Origin: a virus
Length of the DNA stretch: 40,370 nucleotides
Virus record (IMG/VR): IMGVR_UViG_3300042895_001827
Coordinates: 1-40,370 of that record
Reading direction: 5' to 3' (one strand)
Positions 31,494-40,135 of the stretch are shown one piece after another (position 1 is the first letter of the stretch; the number at the start of each line of letters is the position of its first letter). The notes below the pieces were generated by a model. That model was not told the DNA's origin. It ran no database searches and saw only the letters and a list, made by a program, of their open reading frames with translations. Made by a program: the position numbers and the translations under genes.

Positions 31494-32448
31494 AAAAATA
31501 CAACCTAGTATGGATTTCAATGGAAATCCTATTAGAACATCAGCTAAGCTTATCTTAAATAAGTTTACACCAAAGGAAATAGATTATTCTTACCAGAAAA
31601 ATGTTTCCTTTTCTCAATTTCAGTTATATTCACAATGTCCTCATAGGTGGTACACACAATATGTTGAAAGAAAAATATCAACACCACCTAACATTAATAT
31701 GACGTTTGGAACAGCTATACATCATGCATTCCAACATTATTTAACTGTAGGATATAACCAATCGTTCGCTGCTGCTGATAAAGAAGATATACTTGGTATA
31801 TTTCAAACCAAATTTGTGGATGAATATCAAACACAATATACTAAAAATGGATCACATTTTTCAACAGCGGCCGAAATGCGAGAATTTTATGAGGATGGTG
31901 CTGCTATTTTAAATTGGTTTAAGAAAAGGCGTAGAGTATATTTTACCAACAAAAAACATAAATTAGTGGGTATTGAAATGCCCATCCAGAAAGAAATCAG
32001 CAAAAACGTATTATTTCAGGGATTTATCGATTTAATTATCTATGACGAGCTCATGGATAAAATAATAATATACGATATTAAAACATCAACTAAAGGTTGG
32101 AACGATTGGAATAAAAAAGACGAAACAAAAATATCGCAGGTACTGCTATATAAACAATTTTTCTCTGAGTTGTATGGCTTCCCCGTAGACAATATTGACG
32201 TTGAGTTTCTCATTTTAAAACGCAAGATAACGCCAAATGAATTTATTGAGTTTCCTAAACGCATACAAGAATTTAAACCCGCAAGTGGTAAAAACAAATT
32301 AAAAACAAGTCGCGATAATTTAAATGAATTTGTTAAGAATTGTTTTGATAATGACGGTAAATATATCATGAAGGAACATAACAAAAACATAACTAAACTA
32401 TGTGATTGGTGTCCATTAAACAATACTTCTCTTTGTGTTAAGGGCTAA
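31486..32448 (+). CDS. RecB/Cas4-like PD-(D/E)XK nuclease
   Basis: 320 residues. Motifs: SFSQFQLYSQCPHRWY (Cys51), GTAIHHAF (motif I), FQGFIDLII (Asp of the PD motif), IIYDIKTSTKGW (D-x-K) and QVLLYK (QxxxY). The C-terminal CDWCPLNNTSLC (Cys306, Cys309, Cys317), together with Cys51, gives the four cysteines of an Fe-S cluster as in Cas4 and AddB. It probably acts on DNA ends in phage recombination, or in host-DNA degradation. No Cas1/Cas2 or CRISPR array is near, so it is not an adaptation gene here. It ends the clamp-loader run. Confidence 0.85.
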   Translation: MAKKIQPSMDFNGNPIRTSAKLILNKFTPKEIDYSYQKNVSFSQFQLYSQCPHRWYTQYVERKISTPPNINMTFGTAIHHAFQHYLTVGYNQSFAAADKEDILGIFQTKFVDEYQTQYTKNGSHFSTAAEMREFYEDGAAILNWFKKRRRVYFTNKKHKLVGIEMPIQKEISKNVLFQGFIDLIIYDELMDKIIIYDIKTSTKGWNDWNKKDETKISQVLLYKQFFSELYGFPVDNIDVEFLILKRKITPNEFIEFPKRIQEFKPASGKNKLKTSRDNLNEFVKNCFDNDGKYIMKEHNKNITKLCDWCPLNNTSLCVKG

Positions 32449-32505
32449 TGGCTTTGTAGATTTATATATATTTATATACAATAAGTAATATATTAAAACA
32501 AAATT

Positions 32506-32709
32506 ATGGCAAAAAAAGACAACATGGTTCTAACCAGCGTTAAATTACCTGGTGAACTATTTGAAGAATTTAAAGTAGAATGCGTAAGAACAAAATTTAG
32601 TATTCAAAAATTAACAGAAAGATCAATGTATTTGTACATGACTCATTCCGAATTTAAAAAAGAAATTCATAATGTATTAGATACATACTTTACAGGTAGC
32701 AACAATTAA
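32506..32709 (+). CDS. Small ribbon-helix-helix-like protein
   Basis: 67 residues. MVLTSVKLPGELFEEFKVEC reads as a beta strand followed by a helix, and FSIQKLTERSMYLYMTH as the second helix, like CopG/Arc-type ribbon-helix-helix proteins. The basic and hydrophobic spacing fits; no other domain is seen. It precedes the long glycan cluster by 12 bases and could regulate it or another phage block. A TATATTTATATAC element stands at 32467, upstream, without a TTTG at the normal distance. Confidence 0.6.
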   Translation: MAKKDNMVLTSVKLPGELFEEFKVECVRTKFSIQKLTERSMYLYMTHSEFKKEIHNVLDTYFTGSNN

Positions 32710-32721
32710 TTAAACAAATAA

Positions 32722-34179
32722 ATGAAAACAGGTTATATTAAAAAAGATCAACGTAAGAAGATCTTATTGTTATGTGATGATATCCGAATGCATTCAGGTA
32801 TCTCAACAATGGCACGTGAAATAGTATTAGGTACTGCTCACAAATACAATTGGGTCAATATTGGTGGAGCAATTAACCATCCAGATCAAGGTAAACGCTT
32901 TGATTTAACTGCTGATGTTAATAAAGAAGTAGGCATTGATGATTCTAGTGTTACGATATATCCTATGAGTGGATATGGAGATCAAGTTTCTGTTACCCAA
33001 ATTATGGAAATAGAAAAACCAGACGCTATAATGATGTTTACTGACCCAAGATATTGGGTTTGGTTATTTAACATGGAACATGAAATCCGTACTAAAATAC
33101 CAATGGTATATTTGAACATCTGGGATGACTTACCTTATCCAATGTATAATAAATCATTCTATGAATCATGCGATACATTATTAGCTATCAGTAAACAAAC
33201 TGAAAATATTAATAAGGTAGTATTAGGTGATTTAGCTAATGATAAGGTTATTAAATATGTTCCTCATGGAATTAATGAGAAATATTTTTTCCCTATTACC
33301 CAAGACAAACCAGAATATCTATCATTACAAGAACTAAAAAAACAAGTATATGGCGATAAAGAGTATGATTTTACTCTATTATATAACGCTAGAAATATCC
33401 GTCGTAAATCAGTTCCTGATTTGATGTTAGCATGGAAAATGTTTGTCGATGAATTACCTGAAGATAAGGCTAGTAAAACAGCATTTGTTTTACATACCCA
33501 ACCTATTGATGAAAATGGTACTGATTTGTTCGCTGTTAAAGATATGTTATTTGGAAATGAGAAAAAATATAACATTATATTCTCATCTGCTAAATTAGCA
33601 ACACCTCAGTTAAACCTATTATATAATACAGCGGATGCTGTAGCATTAGTTAGTTCTAATGAAGGATGGGGATTATCATTAACTGAAGCTATGATGTGTG
33701 GTAAGCCTATTATCGCTACAGTAACAGGAGGAATGCAAGATCAAATGCGTTTTGAAGATGAAAATGGAGAATGGATTAAATTTACTGAAGAATTTGGTTC
33801 AAACCATAAAGGTAAATATAAAAAACATGGTAAATGGGCATATCCTGTATTCCCAAGCAATACTTCACTCATCGGATCAGTTCCAACACCATACATTTAT
33901 GATGATAGAGCACAACCAGAAGATATCGCTAAAGCAATTAATGATGTTTACAACACAAAACTAGAATCCCCAGAAACATATGCTGAACAAAGTAAAGCAG
34001 CTCATGAATGGGTAACTTCAGAAGAATCTATGATGTCTGCAAAACATATGGCTGATAATTTCATAGAAGGAATGGAAGAAACATTTGAAAAATGGATCCC
34101 AAGAAAACCATTTGAATTAATTAAAGTAAAACAATTACCACAACCAAAACATTACGTAAAACATTCAATCGCAAAATAG
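32722..34179 (+). CDS. Glycosyltransferase, GT4 family (GT-B fold)
   Basis: 485 residues. The N-terminal part has the acceptor loop HSGISTMAREIVLGTAHKYN. The C-terminal part has the donor site of GT4 enzymes, ALVSSNEGWGLSLTEAMMCG followed by KPIIATVTGG, with the EX7E Glu pair (E in SNEGWG and LTEAM). It transfers sugar from a nucleotide donor, in the cytoplasm. It begins the cluster 32722-40370, where genes overlap or are spaced by only a few bases, and is paired with a second GT4 two bases later. Confidence 0.85.
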   Translation: MKTGYIKKDQRKKILLLCDDIRMHSGISTMAREIVLGTAHKYNWVNIGGAINHPDQGKRFDLTADVNKEVGIDDSSVTIYPMSGYGDQVSVTQIMEIEKPDAIMMFTDPRYWVWLFNMEHEIRTKIPMVYLNIWDDLPYPMYNKSFYESCDTLLAISKQTENINKVVLGDLANDKVIKYVPHGINEKYFFPITQDKPEYLSLQELKKQVYGDKEYDFTLLYNARNIRRKSVPDLMLAWKMFVDELPEDKASKTAFVLHTQPIDENGTDLFAVKDMLFGNEKKYNIIFSSAKLATPQLNLLYNTADAVALVSSNEGWGLSLTEAMMCGKPIIATVTGGMQDQMRFEDENGEWIKFTEEFGSNHKGKYKKHGKWAYPVFPSNTSLIGSVPTPYIYDDRAQPEDIAKAINDVYNTKLESPETYAEQSKAAHEWVTSEESMMSAKHMADNFIEGMEETFEKWIPRKPFELIKVKQLPQPKHYVKHSIAK

Positions 34180-34181
34180 TT

Positions 34182-35477
34182 ATGAAACCATTATTCGTTA
34201 TAAGTTGCCCAATAGATACATTTAGTGGGTATGGTGCTCGTAGTAGAGATATTGTAAAAGCACTAATCAAATCAGATAAATACAATGTAAAAATCCTTCC
34301 TCAAAGATGGGGTTCAACATCATTTGGCTTTTTAAAAGCAGATAATCCTGAACATAAACAAATCATGGATTGTATGTTATCATCTCCTCAATTACCTAAA
34401 CAACCAGATGTTTGGATGCAAATTACAGTACCAAATGAATTCCAACCAGTAGGAAAATTTAATATTGGTGTTACAGCAGGTATTGAAACTACTATTTGTG
34501 CTCCGCAATGGCTTGAAGGTATGAATAGAATGGATTTGAACTTAGTATCATCTAACCATGCTAAAAAAGTATTTCAGGAATCAGTATTTGAAGCACGTTC
34601 ACCACAAGGTCAAGTAGAAAAAATAATTAAATTGGAAAAACCAGTAGATGTATTATTTGAAGGTGTTGATGTTAATGTTTATAAATTAATTGAACCAAGT
34701 AAAAGTGAATTAAAAAGTACATTAGACGCTATTCCAGAACCATTTAATTTTCTATTTGTAGGGCATTGGCTGCCCGGTGAATTAGGTCAAGATAGAAAAG
34801 ATGTAGGTATGTTAATTAAAACATTCCTAGAAACATTTAAAGACTTCAAAGCAACACCTGGATTGATTTTAAAAACACAAAGTGCTACTTCATCTATCAT
34901 GGATAAAAATGAAATCTTAGATAAAATTAGAGAAATACAAAAATCAGTAGGTGGTGTTGGTTTACCTAATATTTACTTATTACATGGTATTTTTGATGAT
35001 GAAGAAATAAATCAATTATATAATCACCCTAAAGTAAAAGCTCACGTTTCATTTACTAAAGGTGAAGGATTTGGTCGTCCATTGTTAGAGGCATCAATTA
35101 GCCAAAAACCAGTAATTGCTTCTAATTGGAGTGGTCATATTGATTTCTTAAAAGCAGACATGTCAATACTAATCCCAGGACAAATAACACAACTTCACCC
35201 ATCAGCTGTAGTACAAGATATGTTACTTGCTGAATCAGGATGGTTTACAGTTGATTATAAAAAAGCATCTGATACTTTAAAAGATGTTTATAAGAATTAT
35301 AAAAACTATGTTGACGGGGCAAAGAGACAGTCGTATCGTTCAAGAACAGAATTTACATTAGATAAAATGGGTGAATTATTAATTTCACTAGTTGATCCTC
35401 ATGTACCTAAACAAGTTGAATTGAAATTACCTCAATTATCAAAAATCGAATTACCAAAATTAAAAAAAGTTGAATAA
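34182..35477 (+). CDS. Glycosyltransferase, GT4 family
   Basis: 431 residues, ATG two bases after the previous gene. It starts SCPIDTFSGYGARSRDIVKA, the glycine-rich acceptor loop of GT-B enzymes, and has the donor site HVSFTKGEGFGRPLLEASIS then QKPVIASNWSGHIDFL with the EX7E Glu pair. The C-terminal tail is lysine- and leucine-rich (VELKLPQLSKIELPKLKK), perhaps a contact region. Its stop overlaps the next start by one base (TAATG). Donor and acceptor are not predictable. Confidence 0.85.
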   Translation: MKPLFVISCPIDTFSGYGARSRDIVKALIKSDKYNVKILPQRWGSTSFGFLKADNPEHKQIMDCMLSSPQLPKQPDVWMQITVPNEFQPVGKFNIGVTAGIETTICAPQWLEGMNRMDLNLVSSNHAKKVFQESVFEARSPQGQVEKIIKLEKPVDVLFEGVDVNVYKLIEPSKSELKSTLDAIPEPFNFLFVGHWLPGELGQDRKDVGMLIKTFLETFKDFKATPGLILKTQSATSSIMDKNEILDKIREIQKSVGGVGLPNIYLLHGIFDDEEINQLYNHPKVKAHVSFTKGEGFGRPLLEASISQKPVIASNWSGHIDFLKADMSILIPGQITQLHPSAVVQDMLLAESGWFTVDYKKASDTLKDVYKNYKNYVDGAKRQSYRSRTEFTLDKMGELLISLVDPHVPKQVELKLPQLSKIELPKLKKVE

Positions 35478-35908
35478 TGAAAGAGCAATTAATAGACTGT
35501 CCTAGATGTGGATCAAATGCATGTTCTGAAATGTCGGATGGTAAAATTACTATTTGGCAATGTATGGGGTGTGGATTTACTTCTAACTCATACCTAACAG
35601 AAGAATATTCAGTAAAATATAAAGAAGTATTACCTGAATTATACAAAGCATTAGAATTTATTGATGATAAAAAATTCCATTGGTACCCAACATCAGTAGT
35701 AATGGAAGATAAATCAATGATATTTGCTGAAGGTACATCAATAGAGGATTGGAAATGGGCTGTAGTTAAATCAAAAGAAGTAGCTGAAGCTGATAGAGAA
35801 AAATTTAAAGGTGCTACTCATGTTGCAGATATGACAACTAAAAAAGAATTTAATGAGAGAGATTTCATTGAAGCTTTAGATTATATTGGGTACTTTGAAA
35901 AGAAATAA
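35477..35908 (+). CDS. Zinc-ribbon protein of the glycan cluster
   Basis: 143 residues. The first 35 residues carry two pairs, DCPRCGSNACSEM and WQCMGCGFTSNS, a zinc ribbon. The rest is a charged alpha/beta region (KEVLPELYKALEFIDDKKFH and later WKWAVVKSKEVAEADREKFK) that I do not recognise. The phage small-zinc-ribbon type is often annotated only as hypothetical. It overlaps the GT4 stop by one base and is followed 2 bases later by a GT2 gene, so it belongs to the cluster, perhaps as a regulator or complex partner. Confidence 0.65.
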   Translation: MKEQLIDCPRCGSNACSEMSDGKITIWQCMGCGFTSNSYLTEEYSVKYKEVLPELYKALEFIDDKKFHWYPTSVVMEDKSMIFAEGTSIEDWKWAVVKSKEVAEADREKFKGATHVADMTTKKEFNERDFIEALDYIGYFEKK

Positions 35909-35910
35909 AC

Positions 35911-36534
35911 ATGAAAATCAGTTATGCAATAACAGTCAAGGACGAGCTAAGCGAAATTCAACGCTTAGTGAGTCTTTTATTGAACAATAAACGTTCTCAA
36001 GATGAAATAGTTATTTTATTAGATGAGACAAACGGCTCTAAACAAGTAGAAGAATACCTCAGAACACATTCAGCGAATAGTGAATTTTTATGGATTGCAA
36101 AACCATTCTATAATCACTTTGCTGATTGGAAAAACACATTAGCTAGCCTATGTGATGGTGATTTTATATTCCAAATTGATGCTGATGAATATCCAAATGA
36201 ACAGCTTATAGCTTTATTACCTGAATTACTAGAATCAAACCCCGATGTAGATCTATATTGGGTTCCTAGAATTAATACTGTAGAAGGCATTACTCCAGAA
36301 CATATTAAACAATGGAGATGGAATGTAGATGAAAAAGGATGGGTTAATTTTCCTGATTATCAGTCTCGACTATACAGAAAAACTCAAAGCATAACTTGGG
36401 TTAATAAAGTTCATGAACAAATCAATGGTGCTCAAGTATTCACACACCTACCAGCAGAAGAGGAATTTTGCTTATACCACCCAAAAACAATCGAAAGACA
36501 AGAAAAACAAAATAATTACTATAATACATTATGA
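35911..36534 (+). CDS. Glycosyltransferase, GT2 family
   Basis: 207 residues. It has a GT2 N-terminus ISYAITVKDELSEIQRLVSL, the strand EIVILLDETNGS, the DxD DGDFIFQIDADEYPNEQLIA, and the RLYRKTQSITWVNKVHEQIN strand with the conserved (K)VHE. This is the pattern of small GT2 enzymes that act on glycan chains. It is soluble, with no membrane segment. The stop overlaps the next start (ATGA). Confidence 0.88.
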   Translation: MKISYAITVKDELSEIQRLVSLLLNNKRSQDEIVILLDETNGSKQVEEYLRTHSANSEFLWIAKPFYNHFADWKNTLASLCDGDFIFQIDADEYPNEQLIALLPELLESNPDVDLYWVPRINTVEGITPEHIKQWRWNVDEKGWVNFPDYQSRLYRKTQSITWVNKVHEQINGAQVFTHLPAEEEFCLYHPKTIERQEKQNNYYNTL

Positions 36535-36935
36535 GTGATAGAAAATACCTACCAACATTAAGTGAATTAATTGACAGATTAAGTATCACACAATTAAAAG
36601 AAGTGTTCATTACAGAACACAAAGCAGAATATGCTGATGAAATAGCTAACATCGTTCATGATATCCAGTTACATTTAAATGAGAGCCAAGAACCAATTAC
36701 CGCTGATACAATCAGGGCAATTGTAGTGTTATCACAAATGAATTTACACATTTGGCACAATGAATCAAACGTTAGAAGTGGCAAATCGGGTCCAAATGCA
36801 TTAGCATTAACTCATGGATTAAATGGTATTCGCAATACCGCTAAAAATCAAATCCAAGAAATAATGGGTGGTAGAAAAGACTACAAAATTGATTGTTTAG
36901 CAGCCGATTTTAAAGATTGGGAAATTAGTTGGTAA
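36531..36935 (+). CDS. Hypothetical protein of the glycan cluster
   Basis: 134 residues, starting in the last codons of the GT2 gene. It is all-helical by its pattern. The start YLPTLSELIDRLSITQLKEV and the segment NVRSGKSGPNALALTHGLNG look conserved, as in a defined family, but I cannot name it. The overlap with the GT2 gene and the 1-base spacing to the methyltransferase show it is part of the cluster. It may be a small partner or sugar-binding protein; this is not supported by a motif. Confidence 0.6.
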   Translation: MSDRKYLPTLSELIDRLSITQLKEVFITEHKAEYADEIANIVHDIQLHLNESQEPITADTIRAIVVLSQMNLHIWHNESNVRSGKSGPNALALTHGLNGIRNTAKNQIQEIMGGRKDYKIDCLAADFKDWEISW

Positions 36936-36936
36936 T

Positions 36937-37857
36937 ATGAAAAAGATAACAATTGAGAGTATTGAGGAAGTAGTTGGATTTTCAGTTAGTGATAGCTGTA
37001 AAATGTTAATTAATGAATTTGATTTAACATATAGAGAATTAACCCAACAAGAACGTGATGAGGTAATACTTAATACTATCGGCGTTTTAAACGATGATAT
37101 AGAATATGCAGGAAAACATAAACTAGAAAAATGGGAAAAAGGCTGGTATGAAAATTTAGAATTACTTAAACAAGAAAAAAACACAAGTAGTTTAATTCCT
37201 AAGTATTTTGGAAAGTATGACATTGCTAGATGGAAAGGAGATTATGTTAAGTGTGAAACTGAATATTTTGATTATAAGTTACATGCTATATTAGTTGATG
37301 CTATTCTTCATCATTATGTAGGAACCAAATATGATAATTTATTTGAATTTGGTTGTGGTCCTGCTTATCACTTATTGCGTTTTGGTAATTTTAATAAAGA
37401 TATCAATTTAGTAGGACTTGATTGGACAGTAGCATCTCAAAACATTATCAAAGAAATTAAAGCAGCAGGTATCAACGATAAAATTACTGGTTACAATTTT
37501 AATTATTTTGAACCAGATTATAATGTTGATATCCCAGATAACTCAGCTATATTTACTTGTGCTTCATTAGAACAAATAGGAGAAAATTATAAAGAGTTTG
37601 TAGATTATTTAATCGAAAAACAACCTGATTTATGTATCCATTTTGAACCTTCATCTGAATTATTAGATGAAAATGCTTTGATAGATAAACTTTCTATATT
37701 ATATTTCAACAAAAGAAAATATTTAAAAGGATATTTAACTTATTTAAGGCAATTAGAACAAGAAAATAAAATTGAGATATTACACGCTCAAAGGCTATAT
37801 GGTGGTTCTTACTTTATTGAAGGCTACCCAGTAATTATTTGGAAAGTAAAAAAGTAA
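36937..37857 (+). CDS. SAM-dependent methyltransferase (class I)
   Basis: 306 residues. The SAM-binding core begins LFEFGCGPAYHLLRF (about 140-155, the GxG motif with Cys), then NLVGLDWTVAS (acidic residue for the ribose) and SAIFTCASLEQIG (motif IV region). The N-terminal 120 residues are helical and may hold the substrate. In a glycan cluster O-methylation of a sugar is likely, as caps or branch marks, but a protein or small molecule is also possible. It begins 1 base after the previous gene and ends 4 bases before the dioxygenase. Confidence 0.75.
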   Translation: MKKITIESIEEVVGFSVSDSCKMLINEFDLTYRELTQQERDEVILNTIGVLNDDIEYAGKHKLEKWEKGWYENLELLKQEKNTSSLIPKYFGKYDIARWKGDYVKCETEYFDYKLHAILVDAILHHYVGTKYDNLFEFGCGPAYHLLRFGNFNKDINLVGLDWTVASQNIIKEIKAAGINDKITGYNFNYFEPDYNVDIPDNSAIFTCASLEQIGENYKEFVDYLIEKQPDLCIHFEPSSELLDENALIDKLSILYFNKRKYLKGYLTYLRQLEQENKIEILHAQRLYGGSYFIEGYPVIIWKVKK

Positions 37858-37861
37858 CATT

Positions 37862-38743
37862 ATGAATAATTTAATTGAACTAAGAAAAAAAGTATATGAG
37901 AATTTTCCTAAAGAAAATTTAAACTCATCATCAACGGATATTGTTTTATTTTATGATATTAATAACGATGATTATAATGCTTTAACTCAAGCAACACAGA
38001 ATTTCTTATGTAAGTCTTTATCGTTAGTATATGATAGAGAATTTACGTGGACTGATACGTTTTTAGAGGATAATGATAAATTAATTATGGATTTACCTAA
38101 CAAAACCCCTAACGGTATTGTTAATCCAAAAAGTGAAACATCAGCTGAATTTGTAGAAATCCAAAAAGCAGTAAATAACATATTTAATAATTTAGGGGTT
38201 TATAGTCATATTAGTAAATTAGCTATACCTAATATTAGATATAAAAGTAACAGTGAACCTGAAAGTGCTAAAGATCGTCCATACTATACTAGTAAAATAC
38301 ACTCAGATGCTTGGGTAGGACATAAAGGTGATTCTATATTTTTAATTGGTATCCTTGGTGATATTGATAATAATACAGTAGAGTTTAATGAACCAATAGG
38401 AGTACATGATAATTATCTTCATAAAGCCGATAATTTTGATGAAGGTAATACTAGATATGAATCATTAAAGTATTTAGGTACATTAACAAAACAAAAATTA
38501 GGAGTTATGGATCACGCTTGTGCCCATAGAACAATAGTAAAAGAAGGAAGTGGACCTAGAATTTCATTAGATATTGCTGTTTTAGTTAACAGTGAATACT
38601 CACATTCTAATGATAAAGGATTTGATGAAAATGCATACGCTTATTACGATGCTAATATTATTAATTCAGTAGGTGTAGATAAACAATATCAAGTTAACGA
38701 ATCTATATTCAATTCAAACACAACTAAAGTTAATATAGTATAA
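37862..38743 (+). CDS. 2-oxoglutarate/Fe(II) dioxygenase-like protein
   Basis: 293 residues. The facial triad is suggested by SKIHSDAWVGHKGDS (HxD: His-Ser-Asp) and, about 75 residues later, DHACAHRTIVKEG (distal His), with the 2OG-binding Arg in GPRISLDIAV. The strand FLIGILGDIDNNTVEFNEPI between them fits the double-stranded beta-helix. The enzyme should hydroxylate or oxidise an organic substrate. In this cluster I infer a sugar or glycan, but an amino acid or base cannot be excluded. It has a one-base overlap with the next gene (TAATG). Confidence 0.7.
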   Translation: MNNLIELRKKVYENFPKENLNSSSTDIVLFYDINNDDYNALTQATQNFLCKSLSLVYDREFTWTDTFLEDNDKLIMDLPNKTPNGIVNPKSETSAEFVEIQKAVNNIFNNLGVYSHISKLAIPNIRYKSNSEPESAKDRPYYTSKIHSDAWVGHKGDSIFLIGILGDIDNNTVEFNEPIGVHDNYLHKADNFDEGNTRYESLKYLGTLTKQKLGVMDHACAHRTIVKEGSGPRISLDIAVLVNSEYSHSNDKGFDENAYAYYDANIINSVGVDKQYQVNESIFNSNTTKVNIV

Positions 38744-39618
38744 TGTTTAAATTTCACTCTAGGTTTGATCCAATATTTCATTTTTTACAAGAACAATATA
38801 AAGATAAACCTTTTACAATATGGCATGAAACATTTCCTACTAGTATTGAGCAATTACAAGAAAATCCTTATAATTTTTTAATATTAGCAGAACCAAATGA
38901 ATTTTTTGGTTTACATGATGCTGCTATCCATTATAAAGATAATTTTACTTGTATTTTAACTTGGAATGATTTAGTATTAAATAATTGTCATAATGCTGTT
39001 AGATTTACATTTAATGGAAGAGTATTAGATGATAATTTTATAGAGCAAATTAAAGATAAAGAAAAAACATTTGAAGTATCTTTTTTATGTGGTGATAAAA
39101 CATTAGTAGAAGGTCATCAACTTAGACATAAAGTATATACTGTAGGTGACAATATTACTATACCTAAAAAATGGTTTAAAGTATTAGATGATTATGACCA
39201 TGAAAATGGAGTTCGTCCTGGATATGGTACCTATGGTAAAGATTTATCTTTTATACCTGAAGGAGTAGATATTGTTGGATATGGTAAACGAGTATTATAT
39301 GAATCAATGTTTAATTTAGTAATTGAAAACGTTAAACATAACAATTGGTATAATAAAATAGGCGATACATTCCTAACCAAATCTATCCCAGTATATTGGG
39401 GTTGTCCTAATTTAAGTGAATTTGGGTATGATGAAAGAGGTATTATTAGATTCACTAATGAACAAGATTTACCTTATATCCTTAACTCATTAACACCAGA
39501 AGTGTATGAGCAAATGAAACCATACGTTGATTACAACTATGAAGTAGCTAAATTAGATCACGTTGAAACTAGAGCAACCCAATTTTTTGATAGTTTTATT
39601 CAATTAAATAACATATGA
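38743..39618 (+). CDS. Glycosyltransferase, GT10 (fucosyltransferase)-like
   Basis: 291 residues. The C-terminal segment MFNLVIENVKHNNWYNKIGD followed by TFLTKSIPVYWGCPNLSEF matches the alpha-1,3-fucosyltransferase motif (FxLxxENxxxxxYxTEKixDxxxxxxxPIYxG), with the Glu and Lys that hold GDP-fucose. The N-terminal half (TIWHETFPTS, FLILAEPNEFF) would carry the acceptor side. It is shorter than many family members (about 300-400), but the key region is complete. It overlaps the preceding gene and is overlapped by the epimerase-like gene. Confidence 0.8.
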   Translation: MFKFHSRFDPIFHFLQEQYKDKPFTIWHETFPTSIEQLQENPYNFLILAEPNEFFGLHDAAIHYKDNFTCILTWNDLVLNNCHNAVRFTFNGRVLDDNFIEQIKDKEKTFEVSFLCGDKTLVEGHQLRHKVYTVGDNITIPKKWFKVLDDYDHENGVRPGYGTYGKDLSFIPEGVDIVGYGKRVLYESMFNLVIENVKHNNWYNKIGDTFLTKSIPVYWGCPNLSEFGYDERGIIRFTNEQDLPYILNSLTPEVYEQMKPYVDYNYEVAKLDHVETRATQFFDSFIQLNNI

Positions 39619-40097
39619 TATTCCCTGAAGTAAAAATATTCCAACCAGATGTGTACACTGATTTTAGAGGTGATTTATGGACACTATGGAATAAAGATAA
39701 ATTTGAACCTCAATTAGATTTCAATCACGATAAAGTATCTACATCAAGAAAACACGTATTAAGAGGAATTCACGGTGATAGTAAATCATGGAAATTAATT
39801 ACTTGTTTATACGGTGAAATGTATTTTGTAGTAGTAGATAATAGACCTGAGTCTCTAAATTATTTAAAATGGGACTCATTGATTCTAGATGATAGAACAA
39901 GAAAATCAGTATTAGTACCTCCTCAATTTGGGAATGCATTTTTAGTACTTAGTGAAAATTCAGTATTCCATTATAAATGGGCATACCCAGGAGGATATCC
40001 AGATGTTGAAGATCAATTCACATTAAAATGGAATGATAGTAGATTAAATATTGATTGGCCTATTAGTAATCCACTATTACAGAAAAGAGATAAATAA
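39615..40097 (+). CDS. dTDP-4-dehydrorhamnose 3,5-epimerase-like cupin (RmlC family)
   Basis: 160 residues. It has the RmlC pattern: DVYTDFRGDLWTLW, then DKVSTSRKHVLRGIHGD (the RGIH with active-site His), CLYGEMYFVVVDNRPESLNY (the Asp of the dyad and beta strands), VLVPPQFGNAFLVLSE, and the end LTLKWND-like FTLKWNDSRLNIDWP. Such enzymes epimerise a 4-keto nucleotide sugar, giving deoxy-L-sugars for the nearby transferases. It is shorter than typical RmlC (about 180), and could be a related sugar isomerase. It overlaps the GT10 stop by 4 bases. Confidence 0.85.
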   Translation: MIFPEVKIFQPDVYTDFRGDLWTLWNKDKFEPQLDFNHDKVSTSRKHVLRGIHGDSKSWKLITCLYGEMYFVVVDNRPESLNYLKWDSLILDDRTRKSVLVPPQFGNAFLVLSENSVFHYKWAYPGGYPDVEDQFTLKWNDSRLNIDWPISNPLLQKRDK

Positions 40098-40099
40098 AC

Positions 40100-40130
40100 T
40101 TTGAAAATCAAAATAAATTACTTATATTTA
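40100..40130 (+). promoter_or_regulatory. Phage promoter P9 (PfpI-like gene), leaderless type
   Basis: TTTGAAAATCAAAA (40100-40113), 9 bases, TATATTTA (40123-40130), 5 bases, ATG at 40136. It is the best overall match with P7. It follows the epimerase-like gene by 2 bases, so it starts a new transcript after the glycan cluster. Confidence 0.85.
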
Positions 40131-40135
40131 AAAAT

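Noticed and set aside
31486-32448. Cas4-like gene taken as a sign of a phage CRISPR system
   Set aside because: No Cas1, Cas2, effector or repeat array is present; the protein fits a phage recombination nuclease equally well.
32467-32474. TATATTTA before the ribbon-helix-helix-like gene as a family member
   Set aside because: The nearest TTTG (32453) is 14 bases away instead of 23, and no CAAAA is present.
33752-33964. Alternative forward frame inside the GT4 gene
   Set aside because: It lies fully in a well-supported glycosyltransferase and has a Lys/Gln/His-rich translation without a domain.
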